Positions 1-7,819 of a DNA stretch of 64,000 nt are shown piece by piece. Numbering within the stretch: the stretch's first letter is position 1; the number at the start of each line of letters is the position of its first letter. The notes beneath the pieces are model-generated. The model was not told where the DNA came from and did no database searches. It saw nothing but the letters and a program-made list of their open reading frames with translations. Made by a program: the position numbers and the translations under genes. This stretch comes from Verrucomicrobiota bacterium (GTDB lineage Bacteria > Verrucomicrobiota > Verrucomicrobiia > Opitutales > Opitutaceae), in the NCBI GenBank assembly GCA_023432225.1, contig JAEYUW010000024.1, positions 62,001-126,000 on the forward strand, written 5' to 3'.

Positions 1-1308
1 TTCGACGCCGCGCTCGCGCGCCTCGGTGCCACCCGCGCCGCCGACCGCGTCGACTGCGACCTCGACTACGAGGGGCCCTTCCAGTCCTGGCTCGAAAAAT
101 CGCTCGCCTCTCTCTCCGCCAGCGCGGCCGGCGCCGCCACCTCCGCTGCAGCCCCAATCGAAAATCGAAAATCCAAAATCGAAAATTCAGAGGAGCCACG
201 CTTCTCCAAAAAGAACCCCTTCGCCGCGCCCGTGCTCGCCGTCCGCTGCCTCAACGCCGCCGGCTCCGCCAAGGAGGTGAACCACGTCGAGTTCTCCCTC
301 GCCGATTCCGAGCTGACCTACGAGGCCGGCGACGCGCTCGGCGTTTTCCCGCAACACTGTCCGCAACTCGTCGCCGACGTGATCGCCGCGCTCGGCTGCG
401 ACGGCGAAGAATCCGTGTCGTCGCCGGCCGGTCCTGCGACCTCCCTGCGCCGCGCCCTCACCGACCTCTACGACCTCGGTCGGCCGTCACCTGCATTGAT
501 GGAATTCCTCTCGCTCGACCCCGAACAGCACGGCCAGCCGCACGACGTCCTCGACGCGCTCCGCCAATCGAAAATCGCCTCCAGCCCGCAGGGCCTCAGA
601 CATCCAAAATCGAAAATCCCCCCGCCCGCGGATTTCGTCGTCGCCCTCAAGCGCCTCCAGCCGCGCCTCTACTCGATTTCGTCCTCGCCGCGCGCGCACG
701 CCGGACAGGTTCACCTCACCGTTGGCGCCGTGCGCTACGACCTCGGCGGTCGGGCGCGCAAAGGCGTGTGCTCCACCTTCCTCGCCGAACGCGCGCTGTC
801 CGTCGGTCGCGCCGGCGTGTTCGTGCACCGCAACCCGAACTTCCGCCTGCCCGCGTCCGGTGACACGCCGGTCATCATGATCGGTCCCGGCACCGGCATC
901 GCGCCGTTCCGCGCTTTCCTCGCCGAGCGCCGCGCCACCGGTGCCAAGGGTCGCAACTGGCTCTTCTTCGGCGACCAGAAATCCGCGACCGACTTCCTCT
1001 ACCGCGAGGAACTCGAGGAGCTGCAACGCGACGGCACGCTGACGCGCCTCGACCTCGCCTGGTCACGCGACACCGCGACGAAGACCTACGTGCAGCACCG
1101 CATGCTGGAGCACGCCGCGGAGCTCTTCGCCTGGCTCGAGGCGGGCGCAAATTTCTACGTCTGCGGCGACGCCTCGCGCATGGCGCGCGACGTCGACGAC
1201 GCGCTCGTCCAAGCCATCGCCCGCGCCAGCGGCCGCACACCCGACAAGGCCGCGGACTACGTCGCGCAGCTGAAATCCGTCCGCCGCTACCAGCGCGATG
1301 TCTACTGA
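1..1308 (+). CDS. CysJ-like NADPH flavoprotein reductase, C-terminal part (5' end outside window)
   Basis: The frame is open from the first base, so the start lies upstream. The first ~40 visible residues look like the end of a flavodoxin domain, followed by a low-complexity linker and then an FAD/NADPH reductase module. FAD-binding RLYS begins at visible residue 222, the NADPH-binding GPGTG at about 295, and the protein ends in RYQRDVY, the usual CysJ tail. The family passes electrons from NADPH via FAD and FMN to sulfite or nitrite reductase. Next to a nitrate reductase it may serve nitrate or nitrite assimilation instead of sulfite reduction; that is inference. Repeat DNA is translated in frame at 154-190 (IENRKSKIENS) and 582-618 (GLRHPKSKI). 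Confidence 0.88.
   Translation, partial: FDAALARLGATRAADRVDCDLDYEGPFQSWLEKSLASLSASAAGAATSAAAPIENRKSKIENSEEPRFSKKNPFAAPVLAVRCLNAAGSAKEVNHVEFSLADSELTYEAGDALGVFPQHCPQLVADVIAALGCDGEESVSSPAGPATSLRRALTDLYDLGRPSPALMEFLSLDPEQHGQPHDVLDALRQSKIASSPQGLRHPKSKIPPPADFVVALKRLQPRLYSISSSPRAHAGQVHLTVGAVRYDLGGRARKGVCSTFLAERALSVGRAGVFVHRNPNFRLPASGDTPVIMIGPGTGIAPFRAFLAERRATGAKGRNWLFFGDQKSATDFLYREELEELQRDGTLTRLDLAWSRDTATKTYVQHRMLEHAAELFAWLEAGANFYVCGDASRMARDVDDALVQAIARASGRTPDKAADYVAQLKSVRRYQRDVY
154..190. repeat. short-tandem AT-rich arm, unit ~ATCGAAA, inside CDS
   Basis: Four near-copies of a 7-base unit (ATCGAAA/ATCCAAA) sit in an otherwise very GC-rich gene and are read in frame, in the linker between the flavodoxin and FAD domains. 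The same unit in inverse orientation lies at 60050-60088, just upstream of upp. Confidence 0.75.
582..618. repeat. 37-base dispersed repeat, copy 1, inside CDS
   Basis: By eye this stretch matches 1569-1605 at 35 of 37 positions. It joins a small GCCC/GGGC hairpin to the AT-rich CCAAAATCGAAAATC piece. Here it is read as the peptide QGLRHPKSKI within the flavoprotein. Confidence 0.8.
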
Positions 1309-1317
1309 GCGCCCGCG

Positions 1318-3246
1318 ATGAGCACTGCCGGCGAATCTGTAGCGGCGGTCTATGACCGCCGACCCTCACGCGAGGTCATCGCACCTCCGCCGTGCAGTTC
1401 GGTGGGAGGGGCTTTACGCCCCGACATTGCACCCCCGCCGACGGGCAGCCTGCGCGACTTCCTCGCCGAGTTGCTCGCCGAGCAGGGCCGCCTCGACACG
1501 CCGGTCGCGCACGCGAGCCGGGCTTACGACAAATCGTCCAGCGCGCAGCGCCTCGGCCAAATCGAGTTCAGCCCGCTGGGCCTCAGCCATCCAAAATCGA
1601 AAATCTTCGAGTCCCTCATCCCGCTCAGCGCCCCGCGCGTGGGCGAGCAATACGCCTTCGAGGTCGATCTCGACGCCTGCACCGGCTGCAAGGCCTGCGT
1701 CTCGGCTTGCCACGCGCTCAACGGCCTCGACGAGGACGAGACCTGGCGCGACACCGGTCAGTTGCTCGGTTGCGCGTCGGCGTCGCCGGTCGTGCAGACG
1801 ATCACGACCGCGTGCCATCATTGCGCCGACCCCGGCTGTCTCAACGGCTGCCCGGTGCTCGCCTACGAAAAGGATCCGCTCACCGGCATCGTCCGCCACC
1901 TCGATGACCAGTGCATTGGTTGCCAATACTGCATTCTGAAGTGCCCCTACGACGTGCCGAAATACAACGCGCGCCTCGGCATCGTGCGGAAGTGCGACCT
2001 CTGCCACCAGCGTCTCGTGCACGGCGAAGCGCCCGCCTGCGCGCAGGCGTGCCCGACGCAGGCGATCCGCGTGGTCGTCGTCTCCACCGCAGAGCCGGCA
2101 ACGCAGAGGTGGGCGTCGCTGTCCCCAGCGACGCCAAAAAACTCACGCAACGAGCCGCGCGCAACGAACGTCCCTGTCGCCGCTGGCGGCACCCCCCTCC
2201 GCAGCGAGGGCGCACTTCGCGCTCCAAAATCCGCCATCGCGTTCCCCGGTCACGATCCGACCTACACGCGGCCGACGACGCGTTACGTCACCACGCGCGA
2301 ACGGGCGCCCGATCTCCGCTCCGCCGACGCGGGGGCTTTGCGGCCGCAGCCGGCGCACTGGCCGCTGGTTGTCATGCTCACGCTGTTGCCGTGGGCGATC
2401 GTCTTGCAGCTGCTGTTGCTCACGCCGCTTGAAGGATCCCCGAGCGTGGAGACCGGCTCAGTGTTAGCGTTCAACACCGCGACTTCGACGAAGGCCGCCG
2501 GGACGCTCGGCGGGTTTGTAACGTATTATGTTACAAACCCGACGGCGCGTCTCGCGCTGCTACCGATCGCGCTCGGCGCGCTCGGACTCGCGGCGGCGAC
2601 GTTTCACCTCGGCCAGCCGCTGCGCGCGTGGCGCGTGTTTCTCGGGCTGCGCACGTCGTGGTTCAGTCGCGAAGCGGTGTTGTTCGGTGGCTGGTTCGGT
2701 CTGACGGCGCTCGCCGCGATTCTCCCGCAGCTGCCCGCGGTGACGATGGCCGCGGCGGCGACCGGCCTCGCGGGGCTCGCGTGTTCGGCGATGATCTACA
2801 TCGACACCCGCCGGAGGTTTTGGCGCGCGGCGTCAACGGCGCCGCGGTTCCTCCTTGGAGGCGCACTGCTCGCGTGTGCGACGATCGCTTGGAGTGAAAC
2901 GAGCCTCGGCGTCCCGAGCAGTTTTGCGTATTATACAAAACCCGTCGCAGCGCTTCTTCTGGCGCTGAAGCTTGCGGTCGAACTCGCGTCGCTGCGCGGC
3001 GACGCCATGTCGGCGCGGCTGCAGCGTGGTCCTTTGTTTGGTGTGTTGCGTGTCCGGCTCGGTCTGGCGGCGGGTGCGACGGTTCTCTTTAACCTCATCG
3101 CGCCCGTCGCCGCCGAGCCGGATCTGGCGTATTACGCCAAATTGGCGGCGCCGCTGGCGCTGTTGCTCGCGGGCGAGATTGCCGAGCGGCATCTCTTCTT
3201 CCGCGCGGTCGATGCGCCGAAGATGCCGGGCTACGCGACGCGATGA
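1318..3246 (+). CDS. Fe-S ferredoxin / DmsC-like membrane anchor fusion, nitrate reductase electron-transfer subunit
   Basis: 642 residues. The middle part is a DmsB/NrfC-type protein with cysteine groups at 121-131, 166-178, 199-209 and 226-245, enough for four [4Fe-4S] clusters. The C-terminal half (from about 345) is hydrophobic with roughly eight membrane segments and DmsC-like motifs (GQPLRAWRVFLGLRTSWFSR region and a final APKMPG). It probably carries electrons from quinol to the molybdoenzyme encoded next, whose start overlaps this stop by ATGA. Odd: the first ~45 residues are translated REP-like hairpins (1339-1361, 1401-1424), residues ~84-96 come from a dispersed repeat, and three GTATTA palindromes lie in the membrane half. 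The ancestral start may therefore have been nearer residue 47. Confidence 0.85.
   Translation: MSTAGESVAAVYDRRPSREVIAPPPCSSVGGALRPDIAPPPTGSLRDFLAELLAEQGRLDTPVAHASRAYDKSSSAQRLGQIEFSPLGLSHPKSKIFESLIPLSAPRVGEQYAFEVDLDACTGCKACVSACHALNGLDEDETWRDTGQLLGCASASPVVQTITTACHHCADPGCLNGCPVLAYEKDPLTGIVRHLDDQCIGCQYCILKCPYDVPKYNARLGIVRKCDLCHQRLVHGEAPACAQACPTQAIRVVVVSTAEPATQRWASLSPATPKNSRNEPRATNVPVAAGGTPLRSEGALRAPKSAIAFPGHDPTYTRPTTRYVTTRERAPDLRSADAGALRPQPAHWPLVVMLTLLPWAIVLQLLLLTPLEGSPSVETGSVLAFNTATSTKAAGTLGGFVTYYVTNPTARLALLPIALGALGLAAATFHLGQPLRAWRVFLGLRTSWFSREAVLFGGWFGLTALAAILPQLPAVTMAAAATGLAGLACSAMIYIDTRRRFWRAASTAPRFLLGGALLACATIAWSETSLGVPSSFAYYTKPVAALLLALKLAVELASLRGDAMSARLQRGPLFGVLRVRLGLAAGATVLFNLIAPVAAEPDLAYYAKLAAPLALLLAGEIAERHLFFRAVDAPKMPGYATR
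1339..1361. repeat. GTAG-footed REP-like hairpin in the N-terminus of a CDS
   Basis: GTAG is followed by CGGCGGTC, a 3-base loop and GACCGCCG. It is translated as SVAAVYDRRP, seven codons after the start of the Fe-S/DmsC fusion. Confidence 0.8.
1401..1424. repeat. REP-like hairpin inside CDS
   Basis: GGGGC-TTTAC-GCCCC hairpin preceded by GGTGGGA, translated in frame just upstream of the conserved part of the Fe-S protein. Confidence 0.55.
1569..1605. repeat. 37-base dispersed repeat, copy 2, inside CDS
   Basis: Second copy of the repeat at 582-618. It is read here as LGLSHPKSKI in the same frame phase as copy 1, immediately before the ferredoxin domain. Confidence 0.8.
2112..2135. repeat. 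REP-like hairpin inside CDS
   Basis: GGCGTCGCTG and CAGCGACGCC form a perfect 10-base stem with a 4-base loop. It lies in the linker between the ferredoxin domain and the membrane anchor. Confidence 0.7.
2512..2540. repeat. GTATTA palindrome, copy 1 (perfect 11-base arms)
   Basis: Arms GGGTTTGTAAC and GTTACAAACCC flank GTATTAT. The element is read in frame (FVTYYVTNP) between membrane segments of the DmsC-like half. Confidence 0.85.
2921..2941. repeat. GTATTA palindrome, copy 2
   Basis: Arms GTTTTG and CAAAAC around CGTATTATA, read in frame (FAYYTKP) in the DmsC-like half. Confidence 0.65.
3125..3139. repeat. GTATTA palindrome, copy 3
   Basis: TGGCGT-ATT-ACGCCA, read in frame (LAYYAK) in the DmsC-like half. 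Confidence 0.6.
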
Positions 3247-5591
3247 AGGACACGCTCGAACGACTTCTGCACGCGCGCGAAGGCGTGATGACGAGCGAAC
3301 TCGTCCTGCGTCCGGGCGATTTCGGACTCGGTCACGTGCCGTCGCGCCTCGCGCCCGCGGGCACGACGACGAGTATCTGCGGGTTTTGCTCCACCGGTTG
3401 CTCGCTGAAAATCCATCTCGGCGCCGACGGCGCGGCCGTGAACCTGTCGCCGAATCCGGACTACCCGGTGAACCTCGGCATGGCGTGTCCGAAGGGCTGG
3501 GAGGCGCTCACGCCGCTCGCGGCGACCGACCGGGCCACGACGCCGTTGCGGCGCATGCCGAACGGCGAACTCGCACCGATTTCGTGGGCCGAGGCGCTGG
3601 ATCGGTTTTGCCGGCGCATGAAGGATGTGCAGTCGCGCCACGGTCCGGCGAGCGTGGCGGTTTTGAGCACGGGCCAGATCGTCATGGAGGAAATGGCGCT
3701 GCTCGGCGCGCTGGCGAAGTTCGGCATGGGGGTGCGGCACCTCGACTCGAACACGCGGCAGTGCATGGCGACCACGCACGTGGCCTACAAGGAGTCGTTC
3801 GGCTTCGATGCGCCGCCGTTCACCTACGCGGATTTCGAGGAGAGCGACGTGCTGGTGTTCATCGGCGCGAATCCCTGCCTCGCGCACCCGATCATGTGGC
3901 AGCGCGTGATGCAGAACCGCCGCAACCCACGCATCATCGTCGTCGATCCGCGCCGCACCGAGACGGCCGCGGCCGCGTGGCGGCATTACGCGCTGCGCCC
4001 GAAGAGCGACCTCACGCTGCTCTACGGCCTCGCGCATCTGCTGCTCGTGCGCGGTGCGGTGGATGAGACGTTCGTCGCGGCGCACACGGAGGGATTTGAA
4101 GGCTTCGCGGATTTCGTGCGGGCGTTCACGCCGGAGCTGGTGTCGCCGCAAACGGGTTTGAGTGTGGACGAGCTGAACGAGTTCGCCGACGCGATCGCGG
4201 ATCGCTCACTCCGCGTGTCGTTCTGGTGGACGATGGGTGTGAACCAGAGCCACGAGTCGACGCGCACCGCGCAGGCGATCATCAATCTCTCGCTCATGAC
4301 CGGCCAGATCGGCAAGCCGGGCACAGGGCCGAACTCGATCACGGGGCAGTGCAACGCGATGGGCTCGCGGCTGTTTGGCAATGCGACCTCGCTGCTCGGC
4401 GGTTACGCATTCGAGAAGGCAGCGGATCGCGCGCACGTGGCCGGCATCCTCGGCATCGACGCGGGGCTGATTCCGACCGAGAAGAGCATCGCCTACGACC
4501 AGATCCTCGACGCGATCGATCGCGGCGAGGTCCGCGCGCTGTGGGTGATCGCCACCGATCCAGCGCACTCGTGGATTCACCTCAACCGCTTTGCCGAGAT
4601 CGCGGCCAAGCTCGAGTTCCTCGTCGTGCAGGACATGTTCACCAGCACGAGCACGGCGAAGCTCGCGCACCTGATTTTGCCGGCGGCCGGGTGGGGCGAG
4701 AAGGAGGGGACGTTCATCAACTCCGAGCGCCGGCTCGGCGCCGTGCGCAAGGTGGCGCGCGCGCCGGGTGAGGCGCTGAGCGATTTTCGGATTTTCCAAC
4801 TCATCGCCGAGCGCTGGGGTTGCGGGCCGATGTTCCGGCGCTGGTTGTCGCCCGCGGCGGCGCTGCAAATCCTGAAGGAACTCTCGCGCGGTCAGCCGTG
4901 CGATTTCAGCGGCGTGCGCGATCACGCGCACTTGGCGGAGAGCGGCGGAATACAGTGGCCCTATCCGGCGGCGGGCGCTGGGGAATTGCGGAATGCGGAA
5001 TGTGGATTGCGGAATGGAAGCGCTGAAGCCGCGAAGAGCGCGCCCGGTGGCGGCGCGGAAGTTAATTCCGCAATCCGCACTCTCCAATCCGCATTCCAGG
5101 AGCGTCGGCTGTTCGCGGACGGAAAATTCTTTCGGCCGAACGGGCGTGCGAAGTTCGCCTTCGATCCGCCGCGCCCGATGCCGGAGCAGCCGTCGGCCGA
5201 GTTTCCGCTGATCCTGCTCACTGGCCGCGGTTCGTCCGCGCAGTGGCACACCGGCTCGCGCACCGACAAGAGCGAAGTGCTGCGCCGGCTCGCGCCGCGC
5301 GGCGCGACGGTCGAAGTGCACCCCGACGATGCCGCCCGCTACGGCCTGGCGGACGGCGCGTCCGCCCTCGTGCGCTCGGCGCGCGGCGAGGCGCGTGCGA
5401 CGACGGTCGTCACCGCGACCGTGCAGCCCGGACAGATTTTCATGCCGATGCACGATCCCGCGGTGAACCGATTGACGTTTCCGTCCTTCGACCCGCACTC
5501 GCGCCAGCCGAGCTACAAGGCCTGCGCCGTGTGTCTCGCGCCCGCGTCGGCCGATCGGGGGCCGCGCCGCCGCACACACCGCTCCGAATGA
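3243..5591 (+). CDS. assimilatory nitrate reductase catalytic subunit (NasA-type molybdopterin oxidoreductase)
   Basis: 782 residues. An N-terminal [4Fe-4S] motif has C46, C49, C53 and C82; NTRQCMATT places the probable molybdenum ligand at C174; the SITGQCNAMGSR stretch is typical of NasA enzymes; a molybdopterin-dinucleotide-binding C-terminal domain follows. There is no twin-arginine signal, which fits a cytoplasmic assimilatory enzyme reducing nitrate to nitrite. The start overlaps the Fe-S/DmsC gene by ATGA; an in-frame ATG at 3288 is an alternative. Odd: a block of about 40 residues before the C-terminal domain (4982-5098) is a translated inverted repeat, so the protein tolerates an insertion between its two halves. 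Confidence 0.88.
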   Translation: MKDTLERLLHAREGVMTSELVLRPGDFGLGHVPSRLAPAGTTTSICGFCSTGCSLKIHLGADGAAVNLSPNPDYPVNLGMACPKGWEALTPLAATDRATTPLRRMPNGELAPISWAEALDRFCRRMKDVQSRHGPASVAVLSTGQIVMEEMALLGALAKFGMGVRHLDSNTRQCMATTHVAYKESFGFDAPPFTYADFEESDVLVFIGANPCLAHPIMWQRVMQNRRNPRIIVVDPRRTETAAAAWRHYALRPKSDLTLLYGLAHLLLVRGAVDETFVAAHTEGFEGFADFVRAFTPELVSPQTGLSVDELNEFADAIADRSLRVSFWWTMGVNQSHESTRTAQAIINLSLMTGQIGKPGTGPNSITGQCNAMGSRLFGNATSLLGGYAFEKAADRAHVAGILGIDAGLIPTEKSIAYDQILDAIDRGEVRALWVIATDPAHSWIHLNRFAEIAAKLEFLVVQDMFTSTSTAKLAHLILPAAGWGEKEGTFINSERRLGAVRKVARAPGEALSDFRIFQLIAERWGCGPMFRRWLSPAAALQILKELSRGQPCDFSGVRDHAHLAESGGIQWPYPAAGAGELRNAECGLRNGSAEAAKSAPGGGAEVNSAIRTLQSAFQERRLFADGKFFRPNGRAKFAFDPPRPMPEQPSAEFPLILLTGRGSSAQWHTGSRTDKSEVLRRLAPRGATVEVHPDDAARYGLADGASALVRSARGEARATTVVTATVQPGQIFMPMHDPAVNRLTFPSFDPHSRQPSYKACAVCLAPASADRGPRRRTHRSE
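4982..5098. repeat. inverted element with short-tandem arms (unit ~ATTGCGGA) inside nitrate reductase
   Basis: The left arm (4982-5016) is about four copies of ATTGCGGA/ATGCGGA; the right arm (5062-5098) is the inverse. The 45-base middle and both arms stay in frame. One arm of the same family lies at 10484-10518. Confidence 0.8.
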
Positions 5592-6538
5592 ACGCTCCCG
5601 CCAAGACCGTCCCGAGCGTTCGTAACATAATACGTTACATCACGAGCGAGTCCGCCCGCAAGAGCCGGGCGGCCTTTTGTAACATAATACGTTACAAACC
5701 GGCGGGCGCGGGAGTGGCGAGGGGCGGTGCGGGGGATGGAGGTGCGGGTGGGGTCGTGTGGCTGGTGGGGGCGGGGCCGGGCGATCCGGAGTTGATGACG
5801 CTGAAGGCGCAGCGGCTCGTCGCGGAGGCCGACGCGATCGTGCATGACGCGTTGATCCCGCGTGCGGTGCTGGGCTGGGCGCGGGTGGGCGCGGAGCTGT
5901 TCGACGTCGGTAAACGCTGCGGCGCGCACGCGGCGCGGCAGGACGAGATCGACGCGCTGCTCGTCCGGCTCGCGCGGGCAGGGCGGCGCGTCGTGCGGCT
6001 GAAGGGCGGCGATCCGTCCGTCTTCGGGCGCGTCGGCGAGGAACTCGCGGCGTTGCGCGCGGCGGGCGTGGCCTGCGAGATCGTGCCGGGCGTGACCGCG
6101 GCGCTCGCGGCGGCGGCGGCGCTGCAGCTGCCGCTGACGGACCGGCGGGCGAGCCCGGCGGTGGTTTTCGTCACGGGTCACCCGGCGCCGGACGCCGGGC
6201 ACGCACCGATCGACTGGGCGGCCTACGCGCGGCTCGACGCGACACTGTGCGTCTACATGGGCGTGCGGTCGTTCGCGCGCATCGTCGGCGAGTTGATCGC
6301 GGGCGGACGAGCGGTCGACACGCCGGTCGCGCTGGTATCCGCCGCGGCGACGCCGGCGCAGCAGATCCAGGTGGCAACCCTCGGGACGGCAGCAGCGGTG
6401 GCCGATGCGGTGGCGTTGCCGACGCCGGCGTTGGTGATTGTGGGCGAGGTCGTGCGCGCGGCGGAGATCGCGCGGGCGTGGCCGACGCCGGAAAACGCGG
6501 TGGCGTGTGCGGATGCGGGTGACGTGGAGGGCGCGTGA
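5588..6538 (+). CDS. cobA: uroporphyrinogen-III C-methyltransferase
   Basis: 316 residues. VGAGPGDPELMTLKA, the GGDPSVFGR loop and PGVTAA are standard for SUMT/CobA, which makes precorrin-2 with SAM on the way to sirohaem, the cofactor of assimilatory nitrite and sulfite reductases. Its ATG overlaps the nitrate reductase stop (ATGA), so it belongs to the nitrate operon. The first ~55 residues precede the conserved domain and are built largely from two GTATTA palindromes (5622-5638 and 5676-5698), read as RNIIRYIT and CNIIRYKP. No HemX or HemD fusion is present. Confidence 0.9.
   Translation: MNAPAKTVPSVRNIIRYITSESARKSRAAFCNIIRYKPAGAGVARGGAGDGGAGGVVWLVGAGPGDPELMTLKAQRLVAEADAIVHDALIPRAVLGWARVGAELFDVGKRCGAHAARQDEIDALLVRLARAGRRVVRLKGGDPSVFGRVGEELAALRAAGVACEIVPGVTAALAAAAALQLPLTDRRASPAVVFVTGHPAPDAGHAPIDWAAYARLDATLCVYMGVRSFARIVGELIAGGRAVDTPVALVSAAATPAQQIQVATLGTAAAVADAVALPTPALVIVGEVVRAAEIARAWPTPENAVACADAGDVEGA
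5622..5638. repeat. GTATTA palindrome, copy 4
   Basis: GTAAC-ATAATAC-GTTAC, inverse orientation relative to copy 1, in the N-terminal extension of CobA. Confidence 0.75.
5676..5698. repeat. GTATTA palindrome, copy 5
   Basis: TTTGTAAC and GTTACAAA flank ATAATAC. It lies 37 bases after copy 4 and is read in the same frame. Confidence 0.8.
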
Positions 6539-6564
6539 ATGAGGTGTGCTTTGGGGAAAAGGCA

Positions 6565-6676
6565 GTTAACCACGGATTGCACGGATGACACGGATAGTCC
6601 CCACGCGATTCGCGCGGGAGGCGTTGTCGCAGATTTTCAACTCAATCCGTGCCATCCATGAAATCCGTGGTTCAAC
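6565..6676. repeat. inverted element with short-tandem arms (unit ~CACGGATTG)
   Basis: The left arm (6565-6597) is three 9-base units CACGGATTG/CACGGATGA/CACGGATAG after TTAAC; the right arm (6642-6676) is the inverse with the same 9-base period. The 45-base middle has no gene. It fills the gap between cobA and the MOSC gene. Confidence 0.85.
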
Positions 6677-6689
6677 TGCTTCCGCTGTC

Positions 6690-7154
6690 ATGATTCGCGT
6701 GCGCCACATTTTCGTTTCGCCGGGACACAATTACTTCGGGCGCTACGGGCAGGCGGCGGACACGCATCCGATCACGGAGGTGGCGGAGGTCGAGTGCGTC
6801 GCGGGCTACGGGCTGCGCGGTGACCGGTTTTTCGGCTACCGGCCGGACTACAAGGGCCAGGCGACGTTTTTTGCGGTCGAGGTTTTCGATGCGGTGCGGC
6901 GCGAATTCAACGTGCCGGCGCTGTGGGCGTCGGCGTTTCGGCGCAACGTGATCACGGAGGGCATCGACTTGAACGCGCTGATTGGAGAGCGCTTCACGGT
7001 GCAGGGCGTGGTGTTCGAGGGTGTCGAGGAGTGTCGGCCGTGTTTTTGGATGGAGCAGGCGGTGGCGGCCGGCGCGGAGGACTGGCTGAAGGGGCGCGGC
7101 GGGCTGCGCTGCAAGATTCTTTCCAGCGGCTGGCTCAGGCGCGACGGGCCATGA
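6690..7154 (+). CDS. MOSC domain protein
   Basis: 154 residues of a stand-alone MOSC (molybdenum cofactor sulfurase C-terminal) domain. The pattern includes VECVAGYGLRGDRFFGY, a cysteine in EECRPCFWMEQA, and the terminal GRGGLRCKIL. MOSC proteins bind or transfer molybdenum cofactor or its sulfur. I chose the ATG at 6690 because upstream in-frame codons fall in the preceding repeat. It overlaps mobA by ATGA, which ties it to cofactor supply for the nitrate reductase. Confidence 0.87.
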   Translation: MIRVRHIFVSPGHNYFGRYGQAADTHPITEVAEVECVAGYGLRGDRFFGYRPDYKGQATFFAVEVFDAVRREFNVPALWASAFRRNVITEGIDLNALIGERFTVQGVVFEGVEECRPCFWMEQAVAAGAEDWLKGRGGLRCKILSSGWLRRDGP

Positions 7155-7729
7155 AACGCGGCGAACTCACCGGCGTGGTGCTCGCGGGCGGGCGGTCGAC
7201 GCGGATGGGGCGCGACAAGGCGCGACTGTGTGTCGACGGCGTGGCGCTGTGGCGGCGGCAGCAGCGGAGGCTCGCGGCGGCGGGGGCGCGGCCGGTGATG
7301 TTTGCGCTGCGGGCGAGGCAGCGACGGTTTGCGCCGGGGCTGATGGTCGTGCGTGATACGCGCAGCGGCATCGGGCCGATCGCGGGCGTGCATGCGGCGT
7401 TGCGCGCGTGCGAGTCGGAGTGGCTCGCGGTGCTGGCGGTGGATTTGCCGCGGGTGGATGCGGCGTGGCTGCAGAAGCTCGCGCGGTGGTGCCGGCCGGG
7501 GCGCGGAGCGGTGGGAATCTCGCGGGAGGGTTTCTTCGAGCCGTTCGCGGCGATCTATCCGCGGGCGGCGCTGGGCGAGATCGAGCGCGCCGTGGCGGAG
7601 GAGGGCAGTCACTCGCTGCAACCGCTGCTGCGCGCGCTGGTGGCGCGCGGCACGATGAGGGCGGTGCGGCTGTCGGCGCGCGCGCAGGCGACGCTGTTCA
7701 ATTGGAACGCGGGCGCGCTGCCGGAGTGA
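7151..7729 (+). CDS. mobA: molybdenum cofactor guanylyltransferase
   Basis: 192 residues. The N-terminal LAGGRSTRMGRDKA is the nucleotidyltransferase signature of MobA, and LAVDLPRVD is the metal-binding aspartate region. MobA attaches GMP to molybdopterin to give the MGD cofactor needed by NasA-type enzymes. The start overlaps the MOSC gene. A REP-like hairpin lies 49 bases after the stop. Confidence 0.88.
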   Translation: MKRGELTGVVLAGGRSTRMGRDKARLCVDGVALWRRQQRRLAAAGARPVMFALRARQRRFAPGLMVVRDTRSGIGPIAGVHAALRACESEWLAVLAVDLPRVDAAWLQKLARWCRPGRGAVGISREGFFEPFAAIYPRAALGEIERAVAEEGSHSLQPLLRALVARGTMRAVRLSARAQATLFNWNAGALPE

Positions 7730-7777
7730 AGGGGCGCCGGCGGGGCGCGAATTGTCCGCGTGCCGCGGGCGCACGGA

Positions 7778-7803
7778 GGGCGGTTGAGGGCAACCGCCCC
7801 TAC
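7778..7803. repeat. REP-like hairpin with CTAC foot
   Basis: GGGCGGTT and AACCGCCC with a 6-base loop, followed by CCTAC (GTAGG on the other strand). It lies between the convergent mobA and ATP-grasp genes. Confidence 0.8.
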
Positions 7804-7819
7804 CGAGCTTTATCCATCG

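Noticed and set aside
6565..6676. Tandem short repeats considered as a CRISPR array
   Set aside because: Units are 9 bases with no spacers of regular length, arms are inverted to each other, and no cas gene is present.
6585..6689. Upstream start for the MOSC protein
   Set aside because: The extra 35 residues are entirely translated repeat DNA; the ATG at 6690 begins the conserved domain.
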